Below are positions 5,182 through 13,345 of a stretch of DNA of 14,452 bases, piece after piece. The notes beneath the pieces were generated by a model. The model saw nothing but the letters and a program-made list of their open reading frames with translations, was not told the DNA's origin and made no database searches. Positions within the stretch are counted from its first letter, which is position 1. The number at the start of each line of letters is the position of its first letter. The translations under genes were made by a program, and so were the position numbers. Location of the stretch: contig JAEWGS010000070.1 in the NCBI GenBank assembly GCA_023388205.1, positions 1 through 14,452 on the forward strand. The letters are read 5' to 3'. Origin of the DNA: Bacillota bacterium (lineage in GTDB: Bacteria; Bacillota; Clostridia; Saccharofermentanales; Fastidiosipilaceae).

Positions 5182-7535
5182 AGGATTCTCTTTCGCGAGC
5201 GTCGAAGAAAAAAACGCCCCTTTATGCGATTCCTGTTCGTGAGGTCAAAGGCTGTGGTGTCAAGACGGCTGAACTTTTGAAGAAGCTCGGAATCGAAAGT
5301 GTGTTTGATCTGCTTCGCCATTTTCCGAGGTATTTGCGCAGCTACAAGCACCAGGGAGCGCCTTTGTCTGCGCTCGAAAAAGGCGAATATGTTGCCTTGT
5401 CGGGCGTCATTGAGAGTTTGGCCCCCCTGAGTTCTTATCGCGTGGGAAAAGCGGGACGGCGCTTTCATCTGACCTTTTATGCAAAAGACTACGCAGAGTG
5501 GGTGCAGGTGACCTTTTATAATGCGACGCCATGGATGTATCAGCAGTATGAAGTGGGGATGGAAGGCATTTTTAAGGGGCGCCTTTCTTTTGATCGAAAT
5601 GGACAGCCTTGTTTACAAAATCCCAAATTTCAGCGCGCGATGACAGGGCTTTCAGGTCAGTTAGGGGCTTTTGAGGCCGAACGACAGGCTTGGTTTCAAG
5701 CGGAAGAAAAAGCGCCGACTGACACGCCGACTGACACGTCGATTGACACGCCGACTGACACGCCGACTGACGCTCGGACTGATGCCCCGACTGACGCGAG
5801 TGAAGCACTCGAAAAAAATCGCTCAAAAGACCGTGCTCAAGACCTGACATCAGATGAGCAAGAAAGTGTTTTAGAACCGGTTTATCCCTTGACTGATCAG
5901 CTGAGCGCTCAGACTTTGCAGCGCCTGATCAAAGAAGCGTATCAATCCTACGCAAAAGATCTTCCCGAGCTTTTGCCCGAAGACTTGAGGCAGCGGCATC
6001 AGCTGATGGCGACGGCTGAAACCTATTTTGAGATCCATTTTCCCAGTTCAAAAGAGCGTTACGAGGAAGCGAAACGGCGTTTGGCTTTTGAGGAGCTTTT
6101 TTATTATCAATACGGATTGAGGCGCTTTTCCAAACGTTTAAGTGCCTTGAAATGTACGCCCCTGCGTTTAACTGAAGAGAACAAGAGGATCTTTCAGCAC
6201 ACGTTGAAGCATTTGCCCTTTGATTTGACAGGAGATCAAAAGCAAGCGATTCAAGAGATCATTCATGACCTGAGTCAGCCGCAAGCGATGAACCGTTTGC
6301 TTCAAGGGGACGTCGGATCGGGTAAAACGGCTGTGGCCGCTTTGGCGATGCACTATACCGTGCTCGCTGGCGGGCAGGCAGCTTTGATGGCGCCGACGAC
6401 CATTTTGGCCACTCAGCACGCCAAAAGTATCAAAGCACTTTTGGGGCTCAAAGATGAAGAACTCGCCTTATTGACGAGTCGAAGCAGTAGCAAAGAACGT
6501 CGACAGATTATCGATGGGCTTTCAAGCGGAGCGATTGCCTATGTGGTTGGAACGCATGCGCTTTTGAACGACGACATTCGCTTTAAGCGATTGAAACTTG
6601 CGATTACTGATGAGCAGCAGCGCTTTGGCGTCGAGCAAAGGATCAGATTGAATGAGCAAGAAGGTGTGGATCCTGCCCATGTGCTTGTAATGTCTGCGAC
6701 ACCGATTCCAAGGACGATGGCGATCGTCTTGTATGGCGCTTTGCCGACCAGTGTGTTGCGCGAAAAACCTGCGGGCAGAAAACCGATTCAGACGCGAGTT
6801 TTGAGAGATACTCGAGCGGATAGACAGAAAATCACGCAGACGGTGCAGCACTTTATGAAGCAAGGTCAAGGTTTGGTTCTTTGTGTCTGTCCTCGTATCG
6901 AAGAAGATGAGGGCGGGCAAGCGGGGCCTTCGTCTGAGCTTTATTCTGTCGACAAGGTCTACAACAAGCTTTTTCAGCCTTATTTTTCGGAATATGGGAT
7001 TGAAGTGATTCATGGGCGCCTCAAAGAAGAAGAGAAACAGGCGGCGATCGATCGGCTGGCCCGCTTTGAATCGCGTATTTTGGTGTCGACGACCGTGATT
7101 GAAATCGGACTAGATCTGCCCGCAGCGCAATTGATGATCATCATTAATAGCGAGCGCTTTGGGATGAGTCAGCTACATCAGCTGCGAGGGCGTGTCGGCC
7201 GATCGGATCAGGCCGCTTATTGTTTGCTTCATGTGGGGATGAAAGACCAGGGCCCTTTGCCTGAGCGCATCGTCGCCCTAGCTGCTTCTCAAGATGGTTT
7301 TGAGTTGGCTGAAGAAGACCTAAAATTGAGAGGTCCGGGCGAAGTTATGGGATTGAAGCAGCATGGCTTCCCTGAATTTAAGATCGCGGATTTGAATATA
7401 GATCGTGACTTGATTCATCATTCTGAGCAAGAGGTCGTGACGCTTTTGGCGCAGGAGAATCCTCAGAAAGAAAAAGCCTTGCTTGAGGGGCTGCGTTGGG
7501 TTTTTGGCGATGAAGCCGTATGGGCGAGAGATTAA
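5178..7535 (+). CDS. recG: ATP-dependent DNA helicase RecG with a repetitive insertion
   Basis: RecG remodels stalled replication forks and branch-migrates Holliday junctions. An N-terminal wedge/OB domain (from about residue 10, including VREVKGCGVKTAELLKKLG) precedes a superfamily 2 helicase core. The core has Walker A GDVGSGKT (Lys383), the DEQQ box (478-481), SATPIPRTMA, TTVIEIGLDLP and the arginine-finger region QLRGRVGRSDQ. The TRG-type tail reads LKLRGPGEVMGLKQHG. At 785 residues it is about 90 longer than the 693-residue E. coli protein. Much of the excess is an acidic, repetitive linker at about 175-225, with seven four-residue units of the PTDT type at 180-207. ATG 5178 overlaps the nth stop, with GAGGAG (5162-5167) ten bases upstream. 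An in-frame TTG at 5148 lies inside nth and is less likely. Motif II usually reads DEQH; here it is DEQQ. Confidence 0.96.
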   Translation: MKDSLSRASKKKTPLYAIPVREVKGCGVKTAELLKKLGIESVFDLLRHFPRYLRSYKHQGAPLSALEKGEYVALSGVIESLAPLSSYRVGKAGRRFHLTFYAKDYAEWVQVTFYNATPWMYQQYEVGMEGIFKGRLSFDRNGQPCLQNPKFQRAMTGLSGQLGAFEAERQAWFQAEEKAPTDTPTDTSIDTPTDTPTDARTDAPTDASEALEKNRSKDRAQDLTSDEQESVLEPVYPLTDQLSAQTLQRLIKEAYQSYAKDLPELLPEDLRQRHQLMATAETYFEIHFPSSKERYEEAKRRLAFEELFYYQYGLRRFSKRLSALKCTPLRLTEENKRIFQHTLKHLPFDLTGDQKQAIQEIIHDLSQPQAMNRLLQGDVGSGKTAVAALAMHYTVLAGGQAALMAPTTILATQHAKSIKALLGLKDEELALLTSRSSSKERRQIIDGLSSGAIAYVVGTHALLNDDIRFKRLKLAITDEQQRFGVEQRIRLNEQEGVDPAHVLVMSATPIPRTMAIVLYGALPTSVLREKPAGRKPIQTRVLRDTRADRQKITQTVQHFMKQGQGLVLCVCPRIEEDEGGQAGPSSELYSVDKVYNKLFQPYFSEYGIEVIHGRLKEEEKQAAIDRLARFESRILVSTTVIEIGLDLPAAQLMIIINSERFGMSQLHQLRGRVGRSDQAAYCLLHVGMKDQGPLPERIVALAASQDGFELAEEDLKLRGPGEVMGLKQHGFPEFKIADLNIDRDLIHHSEQEVVTLLAQENPQKEKALLEGLRWVFGDEAVWARD
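5715..5798 (+). repeat. 7 x 12-base in-frame minisatellite inside recG
   Basis: Seven contiguous 12-base units follow the pattern CCGACTGACACG. Units one, two and four are identical, and the others carry one to several substitutions. Each unit encodes Pro-Thr-Asp-Thr or a variant (SIDT, PTDA, RTDA). Twelve is a multiple of three, so gain or loss of units would change only the linker length and not the reading frame. Confidence 0.9.
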
Positions 7536-7570
7536 ATCTAAAGCCGTATGCAAGGAAGAGTCACCGCACA

Positions 7571-7611
7571 GTCGTGTGGGCACGAGGCCCAAGTTGAACG
7601 ACCACTTTTTT
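7571..7611 (+). terminator. Possible weak terminator after recG
   Basis: Inverted segments GTCGT (7571-7575) / ACGAC (7598-7602) enclose GGGC (7578-7581) / GCCC (7587-7590), and six T follow at 7606-7611. The internal loop is lopsided and three bases separate stem and T run. A competing hairpin, TCGTG/CACGA at 7572-7585, is also possible. Read-through into rsmD is likely. Confidence 0.28.
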
Positions 7612-7692
7612 GATTTTTGCCTTGACAGCTATAGGTGAGAAAGACGCTTTGAACTAGAGGCGAGAAGGAAGTTTCGGAGACCGGGATCGAAG

Positions 7693-7716
7693 ACAGGGAA
7701 ATGAACAGGGAAATTA
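7693..7716 (+). repeat. Two 12-base tandem repeats just upstream of rsmD
   Basis: The unit ACAGGGAAATGA (7693-7704) is followed at once by ACAGGGAAATTA (7705-7716), with 11 of 12 bases identical. The pair ends immediately before the AAGGG ribosome binding site of rsmD. It looks like a small slippage duplication in a 193-base gap that otherwise holds no gene. Confidence 0.6.
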
Positions 7717-7728
7717 AAGGGTAAGAAA

Positions 7729-8307
7729 ATGGGACGTGTGATATCAGGACAGTGGCGCGGTTTGCGCTTGGATTGCCTTGAAGGACAAAGAACTCGGCCG
7801 ACTTCAGATCGCTGCAAGGAGGCTTTGTTTAGCATGATTCAAGCGGATCTATTTGACGCTCGATTTTTGGATCTCTTTGCGGGAACGGGGCAGATCGGGA
7901 TTGAGGCTTTGTCCCGACAGGCGCAGTTTGCGGCCTTTGTCGAAGGGGGAAAAGAGGCTCAGCGCGTGCTTCAAAAGAATTTGGACCGCTGCCAGATCCC
8001 CAAAGAAAAAGGGCGTTTATATCGTCAAACTGTCGAGGCCTTTTTGAGAAAAAATCAAGAAGACGCCTTCGATATTATTTTTGCAGATCCCCCTTATGAT
8101 CTTGCCTGGGCGTGGTTTGAATCGGCTTGGGAGACGCTCCTTTCAACGGACTACTTAAAAGCGGGGGGCCTTTTGATTTTGGAGTCCGCCGCCAAAGATG
8201 AGGCGCGCTTGACCGCTTTTTTGCAGGCGCATGCAGGGGAAGCAGAAGTCTTGAAATCTTGTCGCTACGGAGCGGCTTTGCTATCCTTTTGGCGCTCAAA
8301 AAATTGA
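7729..8307 (+). CDS. rsmD: 16S rRNA (guanine(966)-N2)-methyltransferase
   Basis: The 192-residue SAM-dependent enzyme methylates N2 of G966 in 16S rRNA during small-subunit maturation. It begins with the family signature MGRVISGQWRG and RTRPTSDRCKEALFSM. The SAM-binding motif FLDLFAGTGQIGIEAL lies at about 46-61, and the catalytic motif Asp120-Pro-Pro-Tyr123 follows in IIFADPPYD. Length is normal. An AAAGGG sequence lies about nine bases before the ATG. The gene sits 49 bases before coaD on the same strand, a pairing found across many Bacillota and other bacteria, so co-transcription is likely. Confidence 0.94.
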   Translation: MGRVISGQWRGLRLDCLEGQRTRPTSDRCKEALFSMIQADLFDARFLDLFAGTGQIGIEALSRQAQFAAFVEGGKEAQRVLQKNLDRCQIPKEKGRLYRQTVEAFLRKNQEDAFDIIFADPPYDLAWAWFESAWETLLSTDYLKAGGLLILESAAKDEARLTAFLQAHAGEAEVLKSCRYGAALLSFWRSKN

Positions 8308-8356
8308 GTTCACAGAAGGCGTGCCGATCGAAGATGTGACATAGAGGAGGAGTGGC

Positions 8357-8845
8357 GTGAAACGCGTGTGGATTTATCCGGGTTCTTTTGATCCCTTTAC
8401 TTTGGGACACAAAAATGTAGCGATGCGCGCAGCGAGACTTTGTGATGAACTGATTGTCAGCGTCATGGTGAATCGTGCGAAGCAAGGCGTCTTTTCGGAA
8501 GAAGAACGCGTCGACATGGCGCGAAAGACGCTGCGCGGTGTTCCGGGTGTGCGCGTGATTTCGGACGATGGCCTTTTGGTGAAACTCATGCAAAGAGAAG
8601 GGGCATTGGCTGTTGTGAGAGGGCTTCGCAGTGAGTCGGATTTTCGCTTTGAAGCTGAGCTTTACGCGGCGAATAAGCTCTTGGATCAAAAGTACGAGGT
8701 TTTGCTTTTTCCTTGCCGTCCAGATTTGGCCTTTACATCTTCGAGTATTGTCAGAGAAGTGGCCTCCTTTAATGGAGATATTAGCGGCATGGTCGATGCT
8801 CAGATTGTGGATCAAATTCGCCAAAAATTAGAAAAGAAGCGCTGA
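8357..8845 (+). CDS. coaD: Phosphopantetheine adenylyltransferase
   Basis: The 162-residue nucleotidyltransferase makes dephospho-CoA from 4'-phosphopantetheine and ATP, the penultimate step of coenzyme A synthesis. The N-terminal GSFDPFTLGH (9-18) contains the T-x-G-H nucleotide-binding motif with His18. The substrate-binding stretch VVRGLRSESDFRFEAEL follows, and TSSSIVRE (127-134) matches the ISSS-type ATP site. Length equals the family norm. The start is GTG, chosen because AGGAGG (8345-8350) lies six bases upstream and residue 1 then aligns with the family start. No clear terminator follows it. Confidence 0.96.
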   Translation: MKRVWIYPGSFDPFTLGHKNVAMRAARLCDELIVSVMVNRAKQGVFSEEERVDMARKTLRGVPGVRVISDDGLLVKLMQREGALAVVRGLRSESDFRFEAELYAANKLLDQKYEVLLFPCRPDLAFTSSSIVREVASFNGDISGMVDAQIVDQIRQKLEKKR

Positions 8846-8909
8846 CATACTTTGCGTGCCTCGCCTCGCAAAAACAAACGCGCCCCGAAGCAAGGGATTC
8901 TCCCCGATG

Positions 8910-8915
8910 TATAAT
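8910..8915 (+). promoter_or_regulatory. Candidate -10 box of the glycosidase locus
   Basis: A perfect TATAAT lies 34 bases before the fucosidase start codon, preceded directly by TG. No recognisable -35 box stands 16-18 bases upstream, so the promoter could depend on an activator or may be weak. Confidence 0.45.
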
Positions 8916-8949
8916 GATTTGTCTTGTTTTTTAGAGTGGAGGCGATGAT

Positions 8950-10317
8950 ATGGCGGATATGATTCAAGATGGTGTGCATCAGACGAGTGAAGAACGGCGT
9001 TATGTGTGGCCCAAAGACCCTCAGGTTTTGGCGCAACTGAAGTATTACAGCGGTCTCAAATTGGGCTTCATGATGCATTATGCACCCGTGACGCAGCTAG
9101 GGACCTATGAGTCTTGGCCTCTTTGTGACCATGAGTGGGCCTGGTGCCAAGAAGAGGTGGACTGGACGGATATTGAAACGTTCAAGGAGCAGTATTGGGC
9201 CTTGAATCAGACCTTTAATCCCATTCGCTTTGACGCTGAAAAAATTGCGGACTTGGCGCAGGAGTGCGGCTTTCGATATTTGCTTTTTACGACGAAACAC
9301 CACGATGGCTTCTGTATGTATGATTCCAAATATACGGATTATAAAATTACAGCGCCGGATTGCCCCTATCACACTGCGAAGCAAGCGGATATTGTGCGTG
9401 CACTTTAAGATGCTTTCCGCGCCAGAGGCATGGCAATTGGAGCTTATTTTTCAAAGCCTGATTGGCATTCGCCCAAATATTGGGTGCCAGAATTTGGTGC
9501 GCCCAAGGATCACAACGCGAATTATGATCCGCTCGAGCATCCGGAGATTTGGGCGAGTTACACGGAATATGTCCACAATCAAATCAAAGAGCTCTGCAGC
9601 AACTACGGAAAAATTGACTGCCTTTGGTTAGACGGGGGTCAGGTTCAACCTTCGATCAACCATCAAGATATTCGCTTATCTGAGCTGATGCACGAAATAA
9701 GAACTGAGCTACAGCCGCATTTGATCGTTGTCGATCGCACGGTCGGCGGTGAAAATGAAAATATGCTCACCCCGGAACAGGAAATTCCCGATCATAAGAT
9801 TCATGTACCTTGGGAGACGTGCATGACCTTAGCGGAATATTTTTCCTTTCACTATGGTAGCCCTGAAAAGCCCGCGCGCGAGCTCGTCCATCGCTTTATT
9901 GAGATTTTATCTAAAGGTGGGAGCTTGGCGCTCAACGTGACCCCTCAGCCGAACGGTGCTCTGCCGCTTAGAGCTATCCATGTGTTGCGCCGTTTCGGAC
10001 GCTTTGTCAATGAAAATGCTGAGGCGATTTACGATTCCGAAATTTCACCTTGCGACGCTTGGCGTCATCTGCGCTATACGAGAAAGAACGGGAATGACTA
10101 CGCCTTTTTCTTATATCGGAGAGATCCTCAGCTGCCCGCGGCGCTTTGCCTTTTGTATGAAATGGATCGAAAAGTCGCACGTGTGACCTGTTTGAGAACG
10201 GGTCAGGAGTTGCCCTTTTGCGTCGAATCAGAGAAGACTTTGCGCGTAGAAACTCAAGACATCAAGATGCTTTATGCTGAATATGCGGATTGCTTCAAAA
10301 TTGAATACATCGACTGA
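8950..10317 (+). pseudogene. GH29 alpha-L-fucosidase interrupted by an in-frame TAA
   Basis: The full frame of 455 codons encodes a glycoside hydrolase family 29 enzyme, which removes terminal alpha-L-fucose by a retaining mechanism. Recognisable segments run through both halves: LGFMMHYAPVTQLGTYESW at the first barrel strand, TTKHHDGFCMYDSKYTDYKI, CLWLDGG with the probable nucleophile Asp228, and SKGGSLALNVTPQPNG. Codon 153 (9406-9408) is TAA between RAL and DAFRARGM, where an Arg or Lys is expected. The frame is the same on both sides, so one base change, for example AAA to TAA, explains it. GGAGG (8938-8942) supports the start at 8950. The first part alone (152 residues) lacks the nucleophile. 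A restart at ATG 9430 would lack half the barrel. It has no signal peptide, so it would act on imported sugars. A sequencing error cannot be excluded. Confidence 0.85.
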
Positions 10318-10383
10318 GGGACGTATCAAGAACTGAAGCTTATCCAATAGATTGCAAACGAAAGCTTAAGCTGGAGTGAAAAT

Positions 10384-12633
10384 ATGAGCGTCAATGCGAA
10401 GCCTTTATATTTGGACGAAAACGAAAGCTATACGCGCCGCAGTGAAGATCTCGTTCAGCGCATGAGTTTAGAAGAGTGTGCCTCTCAGCTGCGCTACGAT
10501 GCGCCGGGCATTGATCGACTGGGAATCAAAGCCTATAACTGGTGGAATGAAGCCTTGCATGGAGTGGCGAGAGCCGGCACGGCGACCGTTTTTCCGCAAG
10601 CAATTAACTTGGCGGCGACCTTTGATCCTGATTTTGTTCGGAACATCGCGGGGACCATCGCGCTTGAGGGCCGCGCAAAATATGAACTCGCTCAGGCAGC
10701 AGGCGACTATGGGATCTATAAGGGACTGACGTTTTGGTCGCCGAATATCAACATCTTTCGAGATCCGCGCTGGGGAAGAGGGCAGGAGACCTTTGGGGAG
10801 GATCCTTATTTAACCGGAAAATTAGGCTGCGCTTTTGTTTCTGGCTTAGAGCAGGGCCCGAACAAGAGCTCCGCCAACAGCCAAGATACCGCGCTTTATT
10901 GTTCCGCCTGCGTGAAACATTTTGCAGTCCATTCCGGGCCAGAGCCGTTGCGCCATGAGTTTGACGCAAAAGCGAGCGCCCGAGATTTAGCTGAAACCTA
11001 TCTCCCTGCCTTTTATGAGGTGATCCGAAATGGCGTATCAGGCCTGATGGGCGCTTATAACCGCGTGAACGGTGAAGTGGCCTGCGGCAGTCCGTGGCTT
11101 TTGACTGATTTGCTTCGAGACAGCTGGGGTTTCAAAGGCTATGTGACATCGGACTGTTGGGCGATTTCTGATTTTTATCAATTTCACCGTGTCACTGAAA
11201 ATGCGACGGACTCCGCTGCGCTTGCGCTCAATGCAGGTTGCGATCTCAATTGCGGAACGGCGTATCAACATGTGATGCAAGCCTATGACGCGGGACTTCT
11301 CGAAGAAAAGACGATCAGAGAGGCGTGTAGACGAGTCATGGAGATTCGTCTTCGTCTCGGAGAATTTGACGAAAAAATATCTTGCCAGACGCGTGGCGTG
11401 GAAGACATCGCTTCACCGGAGCACTTAAATTTGGCAGAAGAAGCGGCTTGGCGCAGCTGTGTGCTCCTAAAAAATGATGGCCTTTTGCCACTCGATGAAA
11501 AAAGGATCAAAAAAATCGCCGTCATCGGTCCAAACGCACATTCAGAACGGGTTTTGCTCGGGAATTACCACGGGACCTCCGCACTCCCTGTCACTTTGCT
11601 ACAGGGTTTGCGCCAGCGTTTCTCTGAGGCGAGTTTGCGCTATTCAGAAGGCTGCCATTTATATCTGCCAAGTCTTGAAGAACTGTCTCCAGTGTCAGAT
11701 CGACTCAGTGAGGCTAAGGCTTTTGGACTTTGGGCGGATGTGATTGTGCTTTGTGTCGGTTTAGACGAACGTATTGAAGGTGAGGAAATCAAGGAGATTG
11801 AAGGCTATGACGGCGATCGTGGCTCGCTTCATTTGCCAGTGACGCAACAGGCTTTAGTCGAGGCGATTGCCGCTTTGGGAAAACCTTGGATTTTGATCAA
11901 TATGAGTGGATCGATGATGGATCTTTCCATCGCAAAAGGCGCTTCTGCGATCTTGCATGCGGGTTATCCCGGTGAGGCGGGAGGACTGGCTCTGGCGAAA
12001 ATTTTGGCAGGCGATGTGAGCCCGAGTGGCAAGTTGCCAATCACCTTTTATCGAGCTGATGCCGATCTTCCAGATTTTTCAGATTACGGGATGCGCGGCA
12101 GGACTTATCGTTTTTCAGAAGCCAAAGACTGGCTTTACCCTTTTGGTTTTGGTTTGAGCTATGCCGATTATGAGGTGAAAACCTGTGAGGTCTTAGGCGA
12201 AGAAAAAGTGCAGCTTCGTGTCAAGATTGAGCGAAACGGGGACTTTGCGCATCGAGCAAGTAGCTGTATTCAAGTTTATGCGCGACCTGAAAAAGAGGGG
12301 GAAGATCTTGAGCAAGACGTGAGTGGCACAAATTACGATGGGGCTTTTGATCGTTTGGTGGCAATTTGTCCTGTTGAGTTAGACGCCGGAGAAACGAAGA
12401 CCGTCACGATTCCTCTGGACCCAGAGGCCTTTCGGGAGGTCGATGCAGATGGCCGCATCCATTTGGGCCGGGGCCGCTGGAAGCTGCGTGTTGGGCTGAG
12501 CCTTGGGGATGCGAAGAGTCTTGAATTGGGAGCGAGCCCATCGACAAGCTGTACGGTTCAATTTGGCGCAGCGCACGAGCGCTGTTGGGTGTGGCCCTTA
12601 TCGTCGCGCGGGGAAATTCAAGGGGCAAAATGA
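10384..12633 (+). CDS. GH3 beta-glycosidase (beta-glucosidase / beta-xylosidase type)
   Basis: The 749-residue protein belongs to glycoside hydrolase family 3 and releases terminal beta-linked sugars. The N-terminal barrel shows YNWWNEALHGVAR, FWSPNINIFRDPRWGRGQE, CVKHFAVHSGPEPLRHEFD and GYVTSDCWAISDF, whose Asp257 is the expected nucleophile. The second domain carries the acidic stretch LDERIEGEE (460-468), the region where the acid/base is found in relatives, then DRGSLHLP and GYPGEAGG. A fibronectin III-like C-terminal domain (about 600-735) starts after YPFGFGLSY. The WWNEALHGVAR form is commonest in xylosidase and xylan-associated members, but the substrate cannot be fixed from sequence. 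No signal peptide is seen, so it is probably cytoplasmic. GGAGTG (10373-10378) precedes the ATG by five bases, and the gene follows the broken fucosidase by 66 bases. Confidence 0.93.
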   Translation: MSVNAKPLYLDENESYTRRSEDLVQRMSLEECASQLRYDAPGIDRLGIKAYNWWNEALHGVARAGTATVFPQAINLAATFDPDFVRNIAGTIALEGRAKYELAQAAGDYGIYKGLTFWSPNINIFRDPRWGRGQETFGEDPYLTGKLGCAFVSGLEQGPNKSSANSQDTALYCSACVKHFAVHSGPEPLRHEFDAKASARDLAETYLPAFYEVIRNGVSGLMGAYNRVNGEVACGSPWLLTDLLRDSWGFKGYVTSDCWAISDFYQFHRVTENATDSAALALNAGCDLNCGTAYQHVMQAYDAGLLEEKTIREACRRVMEIRLRLGEFDEKISCQTRGVEDIASPEHLNLAEEAAWRSCVLLKNDGLLPLDEKRIKKIAVIGPNAHSERVLLGNYHGTSALPVTLLQGLRQRFSEASLRYSEGCHLYLPSLEELSPVSDRLSEAKAFGLWADVIVLCVGLDERIEGEEIKEIEGYDGDRGSLHLPVTQQALVEAIAALGKPWILINMSGSMMDLSIAKGASAILHAGYPGEAGGLALAKILAGDVSPSGKLPITFYRADADLPDFSDYGMRGRTYRFSEAKDWLYPFGFGLSYADYEVKTCEVLGEEKVQLRVKIERNGDFAHRASSCIQVYARPEKEGEDLEQDVSGTNYDGAFDRLVAICPVELDAGETKTVTIPLDPEAFREVDADGRIHLGRGRWKLRVGLSLGDAKSLELGASPSTSCTVQFGAAHERCWVWPLSSRGEIQGAK

Positions 12634-12691
12634 CGCAAAGAGAGAAAATCGAGTCAAGCTGATTTTCGAAAGTCTAAAAGAAGAATAAGCC

Positions 12692-13345
12692 TTAATTTTT
12701 CTTATGTTTGCGTGTTTGATGCCAAATACCGAGGGCACTAAAAGCGACGATTAAGAGCGTGACCATGGGCGGGAGAACCTGAGGGGAAAAGGCGAGAAAA
12801 TTTCCGCGTAAAATGCGGTTTGGCGCCTGATGAAACATAACGGCCATGGTGGCATCTGCGATGAAGAGACTGCCGCAAATGGACGTGGCGATGCGAACAA
12901 AAGTCTTTCTTAGTGCAGCGGCTAAAGAGCCGAATAAAAAGGCCAACACAATAGTGTATATATAGGGTGGATTTGCTGGAGAAACATAGAGATGGTAGAG
13001 AAAAATCGTCAGATAAGTTCCCAGCGCAGAGCCGGCAAGAAAGAAAGATAGGCGATAGGCGATGCCAAAGAGAATGGCAAAAGCTAGACCCATCACGCAA
13101 GCAAAAATCAAAGGCGTTCCATCCGCCAATTTGAGGAATTGATGATTGAGGCTCAAAGCGATGGAATAACCGGACAAAAAGCCTGCGACCGCGAGCCAAA
13201 GGTGCATGAGGCGTTGCCCCCACAAAGTGAGAATCAAGCCGAATAAAAAGAAAAAAGCCGTGAGTAAAGTCTCTGGAGAGAGCCGTTCTAACCAGCTGGG
13301 CAGGGTGCTCGTGAGTAATAAAGTCATGGACGTGATTGAGGTCAT
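12692..13345 (-). CDS. Multi-spanning membrane protein, DUF4203/TMEM198-like
   Basis: The 217-residue protein is strongly hydrophobic, with about seven membrane segments, roughly at 25-43, 46-66, 77-95, 97-121, 128-145, 148-171 and 191-210. The end is a short basic tail, RKHKKN. The pattern FGLILTLWGQRLMHLWLAVAGFLSGY resembles the DUF4203 (TMEM198-type) family, whose bacterial members have no known function. This is a resemblance by eye, not a search result. AGGAGG (minus strand, 13356-13351) lies five bases before the ATG. The gene converges on the GH3 gene with a 58-base gap and lies 246 bases downstream of mgtC. No function is proposed. Confidence 0.75.
   Translation of the reverse strand: MTSITSMTLLLTSTLPSWLERLSPETLLTAFFFLFGLILTLWGQRLMHLWLAVAGFLSGYSIALSLNHQFLKLADGTPLIFACVMGLAFAILFGIAYRLSFFLAGSALGTYLTIFLYHLYVSPANPPYIYTIVLAFLFGSLAAALRKTFVRIATSICGSLFIADATMAVMFHQAPNRILRGNFLAFSPQVLPPMVTLLIVAFSALGIWHQTRKHKKN

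Noticed and set aside
5715..5798. CRISPR-like array in recG
   Set aside because: The units are contiguous 12-mers with no spacers and stay in frame with RecG, so this is a coding minisatellite.
7622..7650. Promoter from TTGACA at 7622-7627 upstream of rsmD
   Set aside because: The -35 box is perfect, but no acceptable -10 box lies 16-18 bases downstream (the sequence there is CGCTTT), so it is not called.
8851..8872. Terminator after coaD from TTTGCG / CGCAAA
   Set aside because: The stem is short with a ten-base loop and is followed by an A-rich stretch rather than a T run.
9403..9412. Programmed frameshift at CTTTAAG in the fucosidase
   Set aside because: Homologous sequence resumes in the same frame after the TAA. 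A shift to another frame would give unrelated sequence, so a simple nonsense change fits better.
12634..12691. Terminator between the GH3 gene and the membrane protein
   Set aside because: Only an A/T-rich, bulged partial stem can be drawn and no GC-rich hairpin with a T run is present.
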